Source: Gemmatimonadota bacterium (GTDB lineage Bacteria > Gemmatimonadota > Gemmatimonadetes > Longimicrobiales > Gaopeijiaceae). From it: a stretch of 53,053 nt of DNA. Each line of letters opens with the position of its first letter. Within the stretch, counting starts at the first letter, position 1. The notes under the pieces are model-generated. The model saw nothing but the letters and a program-made list of their open reading frames with translations. It searched no databases and was not told the DNA's origin. The position numbers and the translations under genes were made by a program. This document shows, piece by piece, positions 23,809 to 31,596 of this stretch. The stretch is from NCBI GenBank assembly GCA_007125845.1, contig SLCK01000041.1, positions 1 to 53,053 on the forward strand. Direction: 5' to 3'.

Positions 23809-23837
23809 ACGCTATCCGATGCCCCGGGAAACGTCAA
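23809..23837 (-). promoter_or_regulatory. Candidate sigma-70 promoter of cysJI
   Basis: TTGACG (23837-23832), 17-nt spacer, TAGCGT (23814-23809). The -35 is strong, the -10 weak but of the same TAGCNT type as the purA promoter. The start near 23802 would make a 327-nt leader. Confidence 0.4.
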
Positions 23838-23852
23838 CCCCGGAGCCCTGCC

Positions 23853-26800
23853 TCACCGGGCGCGAACCGGGACCTCGCGATCGACGATCGACCGGGCGAT
23901 GCGGTCGTGCACCTCCCGGCGGAAGGGGACGTGCCGGGCATTGTCGCGCGTCGGGTGGACCCGGTTGGTGAGGAGGACCACGACGAGCTCGAGCTCGGGA
24001 TCGACCCAGATCGAGGTGCCGGTGAATCCGGTATGCCCGAAGGCGCGTTCGGAGAAGTAGTCTCCCGCGGAGGAGCGCTCGGCGGGCGTGTCCCAGCCCA
24101 GCGCCCGGCTCCCATCGGCCGCGGCGCGGCGGGAGAACTCCGCCACCAGCCCCTCTCCCAGGAACCGCGTCTGAAGGGGCACGCTCCACGCCCCGCAGGG
24201 CGTACCGCTCCCGGCCTCGTGGCGGCAGGGCTCGAGCATCCCCCCGTCCGCCAGCATCCGGGCAAAGACGGCGAGGTCCTGGGCCGTGGAGAAGAGGCCC
24301 GCGTGGCCCGCCACCCCTCCCAGCAAGAAGGCGTTCTCATCGTGGACCTCGCCGTGGACCATGCGTCCGCGGAAGTCCCGGTCCATCTCGGTGGGGGCGA
24401 TGCGAGGGCGCTCCTCCGCATCCGGGTTGAACCCGGTGTCGCGCATCCCCAGCGGCCCGAAGAGGCGCCGATCCAGGAACCCGTCCAGGGACTCGCCCGT
24501 CACCGCCTCCACCACCCAGCCGAGGGTGATGAAGCCGATGTCGGAATAGGTCGTCTCCGCGCCGGGAGCGCGGTCGAGCTCCAAGTCGTAGATCGCGTCC
24601 CGCACGGCGTCCGGCTCGGTCGCCTCCAGGTGGAAGGCGCGGTACGCGGGAAGCCCGGCCCGGTGCAGGAGGAGGTCGCGCAGGGTGACGGCCGCCTTCC
24701 GGGAGTCGCGCCGGTCCCAGCCCGGCAGGTGCTCGACCACCGGATCGTCGAGCCGGACCCGCCCCTCCTGCACCAGGATCATGAGCGCGGAAGTCGTGCC
24801 CACCACCTTCGTGAGGGACGCCAGATCGTACACCGTGAACGGGGTCACCCCGGGGCTTTCCGGCTCCCAACCGAGCGATCCGTAGCCGCGCAGCCTCACC
24901 AGGGTGCCCCGCCGGGCGACGGCCAGGGCCGCGCCCGGAGCCACCGAGTCCGCGAGCGCGTCGCGAATGTAGCGGTCCAGCTCCTCCAGGGCCGCCGGGT
25001 CCATCCCGACCGAGGCCGGATCCGCCTCGAGCGGAGAGACGTCGAGCTCCCTCCACGCCCCGGGAGCCGGGGTGCCCATGGGACCCGGGGGGATCTGCGG
25101 TCCGTCCGGGTCCATCCTCGGCCGGTCCTGCGCCCCGACGGGGTCGTCCTCCTCCATCTCGTCCGCAGGATCGTCGGGCTCGTCCGCAGGATCGTCGGGG
25201 GCCCGGAGGAGCCCCGCCTCGTCCAGGGCGTCTCCGCGGGGCACTTCCCGGGCCGCCACTGCCGGGATGGCCGCTCGCTCCAGCCCCTCCCCCCTCTCGT
25301 GCAGCCCGGGAAGCGTGATGGGCAGCTTCCCCTCGATCGGGCTCCACCCGGCGAGCGCCAGCGCCGCCGCCCGCTGCGAAACCTCCCGGTCGCCCCAGGC
25401 GACGAGGTAGCTCCCCACCTCCGGGGCGGCCTCGAGGATGTAGGGATTGCCGAGGGAGACCAGGACGGTGGGCGTGCGGCGGACGAGCTCCGCGAGGAAC
25501 GCCCGCACGGGCTCGGGGAGGGCCACGGTGCCCGCCCCGGCCCTGGGGGGGACGTAGGCGTTGAAAAGCACCACATCGTTCTGTTCGGCCCTCGCCAGTA
25601 GCGCCCCCAGCTCCTCCGGACCCGACTCGGGTAGGATGCGCGCCGCTTCCACGGCCGGGAGGAGCGCGGCGAGCACCGGATCGAGGCGTCTCCCCGCCGT
25701 GAGGTCTTCGGGGGCCGCATAGGTGATGCTCAGCACCCGGGACACCTCGGACGGGTCGAGGGGAACGAGCCCGTCCCGGTCCCGCGGGAGGGTGATCGAC
25801 CGTGCCGCGATCCGGTCGGCGGCGTCCAGGTGGTCGCGGCTCCCCACCACGCGGGCGATCGCCTCGAGGTCGACGAGGCGGGCCTCGTGGAGGCCGAGGC
25901 GAGCCTTCGATTCCAGGATCCGGGTCACGGAGGCGTCGATCCGCTCCCGGGAGACTCTCCCCTCCCGCACCGCGTCGACGATCGCCTCGATCGCGCCCGG
26001 CACGGACTCCGGAATCAGGATGACGTCGGCGCCCGCCTCCAGGGAGAGCACGGCCGCCTCCCCGGCTCCGTACGCCTCGGTGATCGCCCCCATGCGGAGG
26101 GCGTCGGTGAAGAGGAGCCCCGTGAAGCCCATCTCGCCCCGCAGGAGGTCCGTCATGAACTCGGGGACGAGGGTGGCGGGGGGGGCCCCCGGACCCAGGA
26201 TCGCGGGCACGGAGACGTGTGCGGTCATCACCGCGTCGACGCCCTCCGCCACCGCGGCTTGAAAGGGCACGAGCTCGACCCGGTCCAGCCGCTCCCGGTC
26301 CGCCGTCACCTCCGGAAGGGTCAGGTGCGAGTCGACCCGCGTGTCCCCGTGGCCGGGAAAGTGCTTCGCGGTGGTGAGCACCCCTCCCTCCCGAGCTCCG
26401 CGGATGTAGGCCGCTCCGAGTCGACCCACCTCCTCCGGATCCTCCCCGAAGGCGCGGGTGTTGATGATCGGGTTCTCGGGGTTCGAGTTCACGTCGACGA
26501 CCGGCGCGAAGTTCACGTGCACTCCCACCGCCCGCGCCTCACGGGCCGTGATCTCGGCGAACCGTCCGACCTCTTCCAGGTCCCCCACCGCGCCCAGGGC
26601 CATGGTCGGCGGGAAGCTGGTGCCCCCACCCTGGGGGAGGAGGGTCGGGAGGGCGTAGCTGTGGTTGATCCGCATCCCCGGCCCCCCGTTCTCGAAATCC
26701 GAGGTCACGAGGAGGGGAATACCCGCCCTCCGCTGAAGCGCGTTCAGCTTCGCCCCGTAGGCATGCGGGGTCCCGATCGAGATCGCCACCCCCCCGATCC

Positions 26801-27131
26801 CGTAGCGCTCCACCCACTCGAGCGTCTCCACGAACTCGGGATCGTCTTCGGCGGCGTAGGCCCCGGAGATCCAGGGGAAGACGAGCTGCCCTACCGCCTC
26901 CTCCAGGGAGAAGCTCTCGACGGTGCGCCGGACCCACTCGCGCCCATCCGGATCCGGCTCCACAAGGAGGCGAGGAACGGGGTCGACCTGAAGGGCCGCG
27001 GGGGGTCCGGGCGCGGCCGGCTCCGAGGGCGCGCAACCTCCGAGGAGAATCACCGCGGCGCCCACCAGGAGGGCCGGACCCGCCCCGGGAAGAGCGCGCC
27101 CCCGGCCGGATCGGCAGTCGCCCGGCTTCAC
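23853..27131 (-). CDS. Lipoprotein fusion: GH3 N-acetylglucosaminidase (NagZ-like) + serine hydrolase (AmiE/beta-lactamase-like)
   Basis: 1092 residues. A signal peptide ends in a lipobox LLGGC (Cys 33, Ala at +2). Residues ~60-400 are a GH3 barrel with the NagZ signature KHFPGHGDTRVDSH (~255) and nucleophile Asp in GLLFTDALRM (~342); ~440-610 is a GH3 C-terminal domain (VLVSLGNPYILE). An acidic linker with DDPADEP repeats (~640-670) leads to a serine hydrolase (~700-1085): SLTK (Ser ~771), YSD (~861), HTGFTG (~1032), the class C/AmiE-like pattern. In Bacillus separate NagZ and AmiE remove GlcNAc and then cut MurNAc-L-Ala; this protein may do both. The start is GTG at 27131, overlapping the preceding gene's stop (GTGA). 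Confidence 0.88.
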   Translation of the reverse strand: MKPGDCRSGRGRALPGAGPALLVGAAVILLGGCAPSEPAAPGPPAALQVDPVPRLLVEPDPDGREWVRRTVESFSLEEAVGQLVFPWISGAYAAEDDPEFVETLEWVERYGIGGVAISIGTPHAYGAKLNALQRRAGIPLLVTSDFENGGPGMRINHSYALPTLLPQGGGTSFPPTMALGAVGDLEEVGRFAEITAREARAVGVHVNFAPVVDVNSNPENPIINTRAFGEDPEEVGRLGAAYIRGAREGGVLTTAKHFPGHGDTRVDSHLTLPEVTADRERLDRVELVPFQAAVAEGVDAVMTAHVSVPAILGPGAPPATLVPEFMTDLLRGEMGFTGLLFTDALRMGAITEAYGAGEAAVLSLEAGADVILIPESVPGAIEAIVDAVREGRVSRERIDASVTRILESKARLGLHEARLVDLEAIARVVGSRDHLDAADRIAARSITLPRDRDGLVPLDPSEVSRVLSITYAAPEDLTAGRRLDPVLAALLPAVEAARILPESGPEELGALLARAEQNDVVLFNAYVPPRAGAGTVALPEPVRAFLAELVRRTPTVLVSLGNPYILEAAPEVGSYLVAWGDREVSQRAAALALAGWSPIEGKLPITLPGLHERGEGLERAAIPAVAAREVPRGDALDEAGLLRAPDDPADEPDDPADEMEEDDPVGAQDRPRMDPDGPQIPPGPMGTPAPGAWRELDVSPLEADPASVGMDPAALEELDRYIRDALADSVAPGAALAVARRGTLVRLRGYGSLGWEPESPGVTPFTVYDLASLTKVVGTTSALMILVQEGRVRLDDPVVEHLPGWDRRDSRKAAVTLRDLLLHRAGLPAYRAFHLEATEPDAVRDAIYDLELDRAPGAETTYSDIGFITLGWVVEAVTGESLDGFLDRRLFGPLGMRDTGFNPDAEERPRIAPTEMDRDFRGRMVHGEVHDENAFLLGGVAGHAGLFSTAQDLAVFARMLADGGMLEPCRHEAGSGTPCGAWSVPLQTRFLGEGLVAEFSRRAAADGSRALGWDTPAERSSAGDYFSERAFGHTGFTGTSIWVDPELELVVVLLTNRVHPTRDNARHVPFRREVHDRIARSIVDREVPVRAR
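25158..25199 (-). repeat. Perfect 21-bp tandem duplication in the linker of the GH3-hydrolase fusion
   Basis: Two identical 21-bp units (25158-25178 and 25179-25199) encode the repeated DDPADEP part of the acidic linker. Identity at the DNA level points to a recent slippage or duplication, so linker length may vary between strains. Confidence 0.9.
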
Positions 27132-29116
27132 CCGCACGGTACCTCGCTCCGCGCCGCGAGCTGCCCGCCGGGGAGAAGCTGGATTCCCGAGCCGATCTCG
27201 AAGGAGGGCGGAATCCGGGTCGGAGTCCGTCCGGTCACCGGCACGTCCCCGAAGAGCGCTCCCGCAGCCGCCCGCTGGCTCACCTCCGAGCCGCTCCACG
27301 CCAGGAGGTAGGACCTGACCTCGGGAAACTCGGCCAGGAGGTAGGGATTTCCGAAGGAGACGATGACGTTCGGCACACCGATCCGCGCCAGCTCCTGAAC
27401 GAACTCCACGAACTCGTCGGGCGCCGCCACGCTCCCCGCGTACGAGACCGCGGTGATGTGCAGGGAGACCACCACGAGGTCGCTCCCCCGGGCCCGGTCC
27501 AGCAGCCGTCGGTACTCGTCCTGGCGCGTGTTTCGACCCACGGTGGCCGTCTGGAGACCCGAATACGTCTGTCGGAGCCTGGCATCGAAGGTGCGGCCGG
27601 CGAGCAGATCGTTGGCGCGCCGGTACGTGATGGAGAGGACGTCCGCCGAGCCCGTTCCCGCCAGGGGGAGGAGGTCCCCCTCGTTGCGCAGGAGGGTGAG
27701 CGACCGGTCCGCGACCTCCTGGGCCACCTCGAGGTGCTCGGGTGTCCCGACCCTCCGGTGCACCGCCTCGAGGTCGACCGTACGCTCCGTGTGCAGGCCC
27801 ATCTCGGCCTTCAGGCGAAGAATCCGGCGCACCGACTCGTCGATCTGCTCCTCCGGGATGCGCCCCTCGAGGACGGCGTTCATCACGCCTCGCATCGCCG
27901 CCTCCGGGCTGGGCGGCATGAGGAGGACGTCGGCCCCCGCCTCCACCGCGAGGGCTGAGGCTTCCTCGCGCGAATAGAGCCGATCGATCGCGTTCATGTT
28001 CATCGCGTCGGTGAAGACCAGACCGTCGAAGCCCATCGCCTCCCGGAGGAGCCCGGTCAGGACGTTCCGGGAGAGCGTGGCGGGCCGGCTCGGCTCCTCG
28101 GTGAGGCTGGGAAGGGCGATGTGGGCCGTCATGATGGCGCCGATGCCCGCCCCGATCGCCTCACGGAAGGGAGCCAGCTCGATCCGCTCCATCCGCTCGG
28201 CATCGGTCCGAATGATCGGCAAGGCGAGGTGCGAGTCGATGTCCGTGTCGCCGTGCCCGGGGAAGTGCTTTCCCGTCGCCAGGGCCCCGTGCTCCTGCAC
28301 CCCCCTGACGAAGCACTGTCCCAGGGCGGCCACCAGCTCCGGAGATTCCCCGAAGGAGCGGGTGTTGATGATCGGATTCTCGGGGTTGTTGTTGACATCC
28401 AGCACGGGGGCGAAGGGGATGTGGATGCCTACGGCCCGGGCTTCCTCGGCGGTGATCCGGCCCAGCTCGTACGCGAGGAAGCGGTCGCCCACGGCGCCGA
28501 AGGCCATCAGGGCCGGAAACTCGGTGGCGCCTCCCAGGTCCGTGCCCCCGGGCAGGTGCGTGGCCCCCCGGAGCCGGAAGCCCGCCCCGGCCTCGAGGTC
28601 GGCGGCAACCAGGAGGGGCAAGGGGGAGCGGCGCTGGTAGAGGTTCAGCTTCGTGGCGACGTCCATCGGGGTCCCCGACGACACGATCAACCCTCCGATC
28701 TCGTGCTCGTCGATCAGGCGCGCGATCCGGTCGAACGCCTCCGATCCCTCGGGCGCGTAGTCCCCGAGCACCCAGGGCATGATCATCTGCCCGACCTTCT
28801 GGCGGAGGCTCATCGACGCGAGCGTCGCGTCCACCCACGCGGCGGACTCGACCGCGTCGGCCCATTCCTCGGGCTCCGGCAGGGGAAAGCGGAACCGGGG
28901 TTCGAGGAAGCGGAGCGGGATCCGGTAGCCGAGCTCCTCGGAGTCCACCTCCGGTGCCTCGATCCGGTCGACGGCCTCGGCCGCTTCCTCGACCTCCTCC
29001 TGCGGGTGGAGTGCCTCCGGCGGGCTGGACGCACACCCTGCCGGGAGGAGGACCGATACGACGACCAGGATCGAAGCGAGCAGAGCCGCCGGAGCGGGAA
29101 GTACGCGAAGCCCCAT
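27128..29116 (-). CDS. nagZ: GH3 beta-N-acetylglucosaminidase lipoprotein (NagZ-like)
   Basis: 662 residues. Signal peptide with lipobox LLPAGC (Cys 28, Ala at +2), then a Glu-rich spacer. The GH3 barrel (~85-430) has KHFPGHGDTDIDSH at 283 and nucleophile Asp 370 in GLVFTDAMNM; a C-terminal domain (~480-640) contains VIVSFGNPYLLAEFPEVRSY. NagZ enzymes release GlcNAc from murein fragments; cytosolic NagZ of gammaproteobacteria is about 340 residues and single-domain, whereas this two-domain exported form resembles Bacillus NagZ. It is a clear paralogue of the GH3 part of the next gene, whose GTG overlaps its TGA. Divergent from namZ. Confidence 0.9.
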   Translation of the reverse strand: MGLRVLPAPAALLASILVVVSVLLPAGCASSPPEALHPQEEVEEAAEAVDRIEAPEVDSEELGYRIPLRFLEPRFRFPLPEPEEWADAVESAAWVDATLASMSLRQKVGQMIMPWVLGDYAPEGSEAFDRIARLIDEHEIGGLIVSSGTPMDVATKLNLYQRRSPLPLLVAADLEAGAGFRLRGATHLPGGTDLGGATEFPALMAFGAVGDRFLAYELGRITAEEARAVGIHIPFAPVLDVNNNPENPIINTRSFGESPELVAALGQCFVRGVQEHGALATGKHFPGHGDTDIDSHLALPIIRTDAERMERIELAPFREAIGAGIGAIMTAHIALPSLTEEPSRPATLSRNVLTGLLREAMGFDGLVFTDAMNMNAIDRLYSREEASALAVEAGADVLLMPPSPEAAMRGVMNAVLEGRIPEEQIDESVRRILRLKAEMGLHTERTVDLEAVHRRVGTPEHLEVAQEVADRSLTLLRNEGDLLPLAGTGSADVLSITYRRANDLLAGRTFDARLRQTYSGLQTATVGRNTRQDEYRRLLDRARGSDLVVVSLHITAVSYAGSVAAPDEFVEFVQELARIGVPNVIVSFGNPYLLAEFPEVRSYLLAWSGSEVSQRAAAGALFGDVPVTGRTPTRIPPSFEIGSGIQLLPGGQLAARSEVPCG

Positions 29117-29163
29117 GGGTCCCGAGGACGAGGGTCGTGAGGATCGGGCTGAGAAGGCCGACG

Positions 29164-29193
29164 TTGACCCGCCTCCACCCCGGCCCGAATGTT
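29164..29193 (+). promoter_or_regulatory. Weak candidate promoter of namZ
   Basis: TTGACC (29164-29169), 18-nt spacer, AATGTT (29188-29193) within the 133-nt divergent region between nagZ and namZ. The -10 matches only 3 of 6. Confidence 0.3.
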
Positions 29194-29249
29194 CGGAGCT
29201 GGAGAGGGGGGACCAAAGCCGACGCTCAGGGCAAGGTAGGAACTTCGAA

Positions 29250-30584
29250 ATGCGGCGACAATCCATGCGAGAATCCATGCGGCTCCGCAAGCAATGGTTT
29301 CGTCTGGGCCTCCTCGCCCTCTTCCTTTCGGGGTGCGACTCCGCGGACCCGGGTGCGGAGGCGCGCGAGCCCCCTGCGAATCGCGAATCCGCCGCGAACG
29401 CAGACCCGGTCCAGGAGTCGGTTCCGGTGCGCCCCGGGGTCGAGGTGCTCCTCTCGGACTCCCTCCACCTGGTCGCGGGCCGCCGGGTCGGGCTGATCAC
29501 CAACCACACGGGGATCGACGCGGACGGCACCCCCACCATCGACCGGCTCCACGAGCACCCCGAGGTCGAGCTCGTCGCCCTCTTCTCCCCGGAACACGGG
29601 ATCCGGGGGGCGGCGGAAGCGGGGGTCCTCATCGCCGACGACGAGGATCCGGAAACCGGGCTCCCGATCCACTCCCTCTACGGCGATACGCTGAGACCCA
29701 CCCCGGAGATGCTGGCGGAGGTGGAGGTTCTGGTCTTCGACATCCAGGACATCGGCAGCCGTTACTACACCTATGTCTATACGATGGCACACGCGATGGA
29801 GGCGGCGGGAGAGCAGGGAATTCCCTTCGTGGTGCTCGACCGTCCGAACCCCGTGGGCGGCACCCGGGTGCAGGGCAACGTGCTCGACCCCCGTTTCGCC
29901 TCCTTCGTGGGCCGCTACCCGATCCCGATGCGCCACGGCATGACCCCGGGGGAGCTCGCCGTCCTGTATACGTCCGCCTTCGGGGTCGACGTGCGCCTCC
30001 ACGTGGCCCCCCTGCAGGGGTGGAGGCGGGACATGCTCTTCCCGGAGACCGGGCTGCCCTGGCGTCCCCCATCCCCGAACATGCCCGACCTCGAGAGCGC
30101 GCTCCACTACCCCGGCACCTGCCTCTTCGAGGGCACGAACCTCTCGGTAGGGCGGGGCACCGACCGGGCGTTCCAGTGGATCGGAGCGCCCTGGCTGGAC
30201 GCCGAGGAGCTCGCGGCCCGCATGCGCGCCCTCGGGCTGCCCGGCGTCCGGTTCCATCCCGCCAGCTTCACGCCCTCCAACCCCGGGGACGGGAAGTTCG
30301 CCGGGACGGAAGTCGCGGGCGTGCGGCTGGAGGTCACGAACCCCGACGCCTACGACCCGACCGCTGTCGGCGTTGCCCTCCTCGTCGAGACGAGGCGGAT
30401 GTCCGGAGACCGCTGGGAGTGGAGGTTGGCGCACTTCGACCTCCTCGCCGGAACCGACGAGCTGCGCGCCGGAATCGAGGCGGGGATGGACGCAGCGGAG
30501 CTCACGGAGCGGTGGGGCGCCCAGCTCGGGGCCTTCGAGGCACTTAGAGGGCAGAGCCTGCTCTATCCGGCGGACCCGTCCTGA
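29250..30584 (+). CDS. namZ: Exo-beta-N-acetylmuramidase lipoprotein (DUF1343, NamZ-like)
   Basis: 444 residues. Signal peptide with lipobox FLSGC (Cys 29, Asp at +2). The DUF1343/GH171 sequence follows: GLITNHTGID, LFSPEHGIRG, HSLYG, VFDIQDIGSRYYTYVYTM, LDRPNPVGG, HGMTPGELA, PSPNMPDLE and GTNLSVGRGTDRAFQWIG. NamZ of Bacillus subtilis cuts MurNAc from non-reducing ends of murein chains and works with NagZ and AmiE; here namZ is divergent from two NagZ genes, which supports the same role. The ATG at 29250 was chosen for the AAGGTAGG 9 nt upstream; later ATGs at 29265 and 29277 are possible. Confidence 0.9.
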   Translation: MRRQSMRESMRLRKQWFRLGLLALFLSGCDSADPGAEAREPPANRESAANADPVQESVPVRPGVEVLLSDSLHLVAGRRVGLITNHTGIDADGTPTIDRLHEHPEVELVALFSPEHGIRGAAEAGVLIADDEDPETGLPIHSLYGDTLRPTPEMLAEVEVLVFDIQDIGSRYYTYVYTMAHAMEAAGEQGIPFVVLDRPNPVGGTRVQGNVLDPRFASFVGRYPIPMRHGMTPGELAVLYTSAFGVDVRLHVAPLQGWRRDMLFPETGLPWRPPSPNMPDLESALHYPGTCLFEGTNLSVGRGTDRAFQWIGAPWLDAEELAARMRALGLPGVRFHPASFTPSNPGDGKFAGTEVAGVRLEVTNPDAYDPTAVGVALLVETRRMSGDRWEWRLAHFDLLAGTDELRAGIEAGMDAAELTERWGAQLGAFEALRGQSLLYPADPS

Positions 30585-30672
30585 GGGCCTGGATCGAAGC
30601 GCGGCGTCCGGGAACCGCAGAGCGGTGGCCCTGTATTACGGTCACTCCAGAACCGCTTTCTCGACTCGACGT

Positions 30673-30687
30673 CCCGGGGGCCCCGGG
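30673..30687. promoter_or_regulatory. 15-bp GC palindrome before the DUF3108 gene
   Basis: CCCGGGG-G-CCCCGGG ends 9 nt before the ATG at 30697. It may be a namZ terminator remnant or an operator; there is no T-tract. Low information because the region is so GC-rich. Confidence 0.3.
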
Positions 30688-30696
30688 TCGGGGACG

Positions 30697-31563
30697 ATGA
30701 GCATGCCCAACCGTTCGTACCGCCGGGCGCGGCGAGATCGCTCGCACGCCCTCCGCTTCGCCCTCTGCCTCGGACTCCTCCTGCTCGTGCTCGGGCAGCC
30801 CGAGCTCCGAGCCCAGGACCGGGGGCCGCGCAGCCTGCCGCTCCCCGACCGGATCGACAGCTCGGTGGCTGTGGTCCCCTTCGGTCCCGGGGAGCGCACC
30901 GAGTACGACGTGCGCCTCGGGCGGATCCGCGTCGGTGAGGGTTCGATGGAGATCGTGGGTGTCGAACACGTCCGGGGCCGACCCTCGTACCACGCCTCCT
31001 GGGTCATTCAGGGCGGGATTCCTCTCGCGCGCGTGGACGACCACTTCCAGTCCTGGTTCGACATCGAGACGCTGGCCAGCCGAAGGTTCATTCAGGACAT
31101 CCACGAGGTGCGCTACACGAGCTACCGCCACTTCGAGATCTACCCCACCGAGGGCCACTGGGAGCGGCAGGACACGGGGCATGAGGAGGAGCTGCCCACC
31201 GACCTCCCGCTCGATGAGATCTCCTTCATCTACTTCGCCAGGACCCTTCCCCTCGAGGTGGGCGAGACCTACGAGATGGACCGCTATTTCCGGGAGGACC
31301 GGAATCCGGTGATCCTGCGCGTGCTCAGGAGGGAGGTGATCGAGGTTCCGGCGGGGACCTTCGAGACCGTCGTCGTGGAACCGATCATCAAGGCCGGCGG
31401 CCTCTTCGGGGAGGGAGGCGAGGCGCGGGTCTACTTCACCGACGACGACCGGCGGCTGCTCGTGAAGCTGGAATCGAGCATTCCGATCGTGGGCTCCCTC
31501 TCGCTCCACCTCAAGGGCATCGAGGAAGGCCGTCCTCTCCGGAGCACGAGCGCCGGCCAGTGA
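30697..31563 (+). CDS. DUF3108-family exported protein
   Basis: 288 residues with an N-terminal signal peptide: basic MPNRSYRRARRDRSHALR, hydrophobic core LCLGLLLLVLG, likely signal-peptidase I cleavage after LRA. The mature part has the DUF3108 pattern of a beta-rich periplasmic protein: GERTEYDVRLGRIRVGEGSM, FQSWFDIETLASRRFIQD, GETYEMDRYFREDRNPVIL, VIEVPAGTFETVVVEPIIK and ARVYFTDDDRRLLVKLES. The function of the family is unknown; it resembles small outer-membrane-associated beta-barrel lipid-binding folds. It follows namZ by 112 nt on the same strand and may be cotranscribed. Confidence 0.85.
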   Translation: MSMPNRSYRRARRDRSHALRFALCLGLLLLVLGQPELRAQDRGPRSLPLPDRIDSSVAVVPFGPGERTEYDVRLGRIRVGEGSMEIVGVEHVRGRPSYHASWVIQGGIPLARVDDHFQSWFDIETLASRRFIQDIHEVRYTSYRHFEIYPTEGHWERQDTGHEEELPTDLPLDEISFIYFARTLPLEVGETYEMDRYFREDRNPVILRVLRREVIEVPAGTFETVVVEPIIKAGGLFGEGGEARVYFTDDDRRLLVKLESSIPIVGSLSLHLKGIEEGRPLRSTSAGQ

Positions 31564-31596
31564 CGCCCTGCCCGCGGCGCGGCAGCCCTCGCCGCC

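Larger units (their letters stand above)
23476..23852 (-). other. 377-nt structured leader region before cysJ
   Basis: No gene seen. On the minus strand: a promoter-like TTGACG...TAGCGT, then four inverted repeats, the last an intrinsic terminator that ends 76 nt before the cysJ ATG. It may combine the end of the GH3-hydrolase transcript with a cis-regulatory leader for sulfite reductase. Confidence 0.65.
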
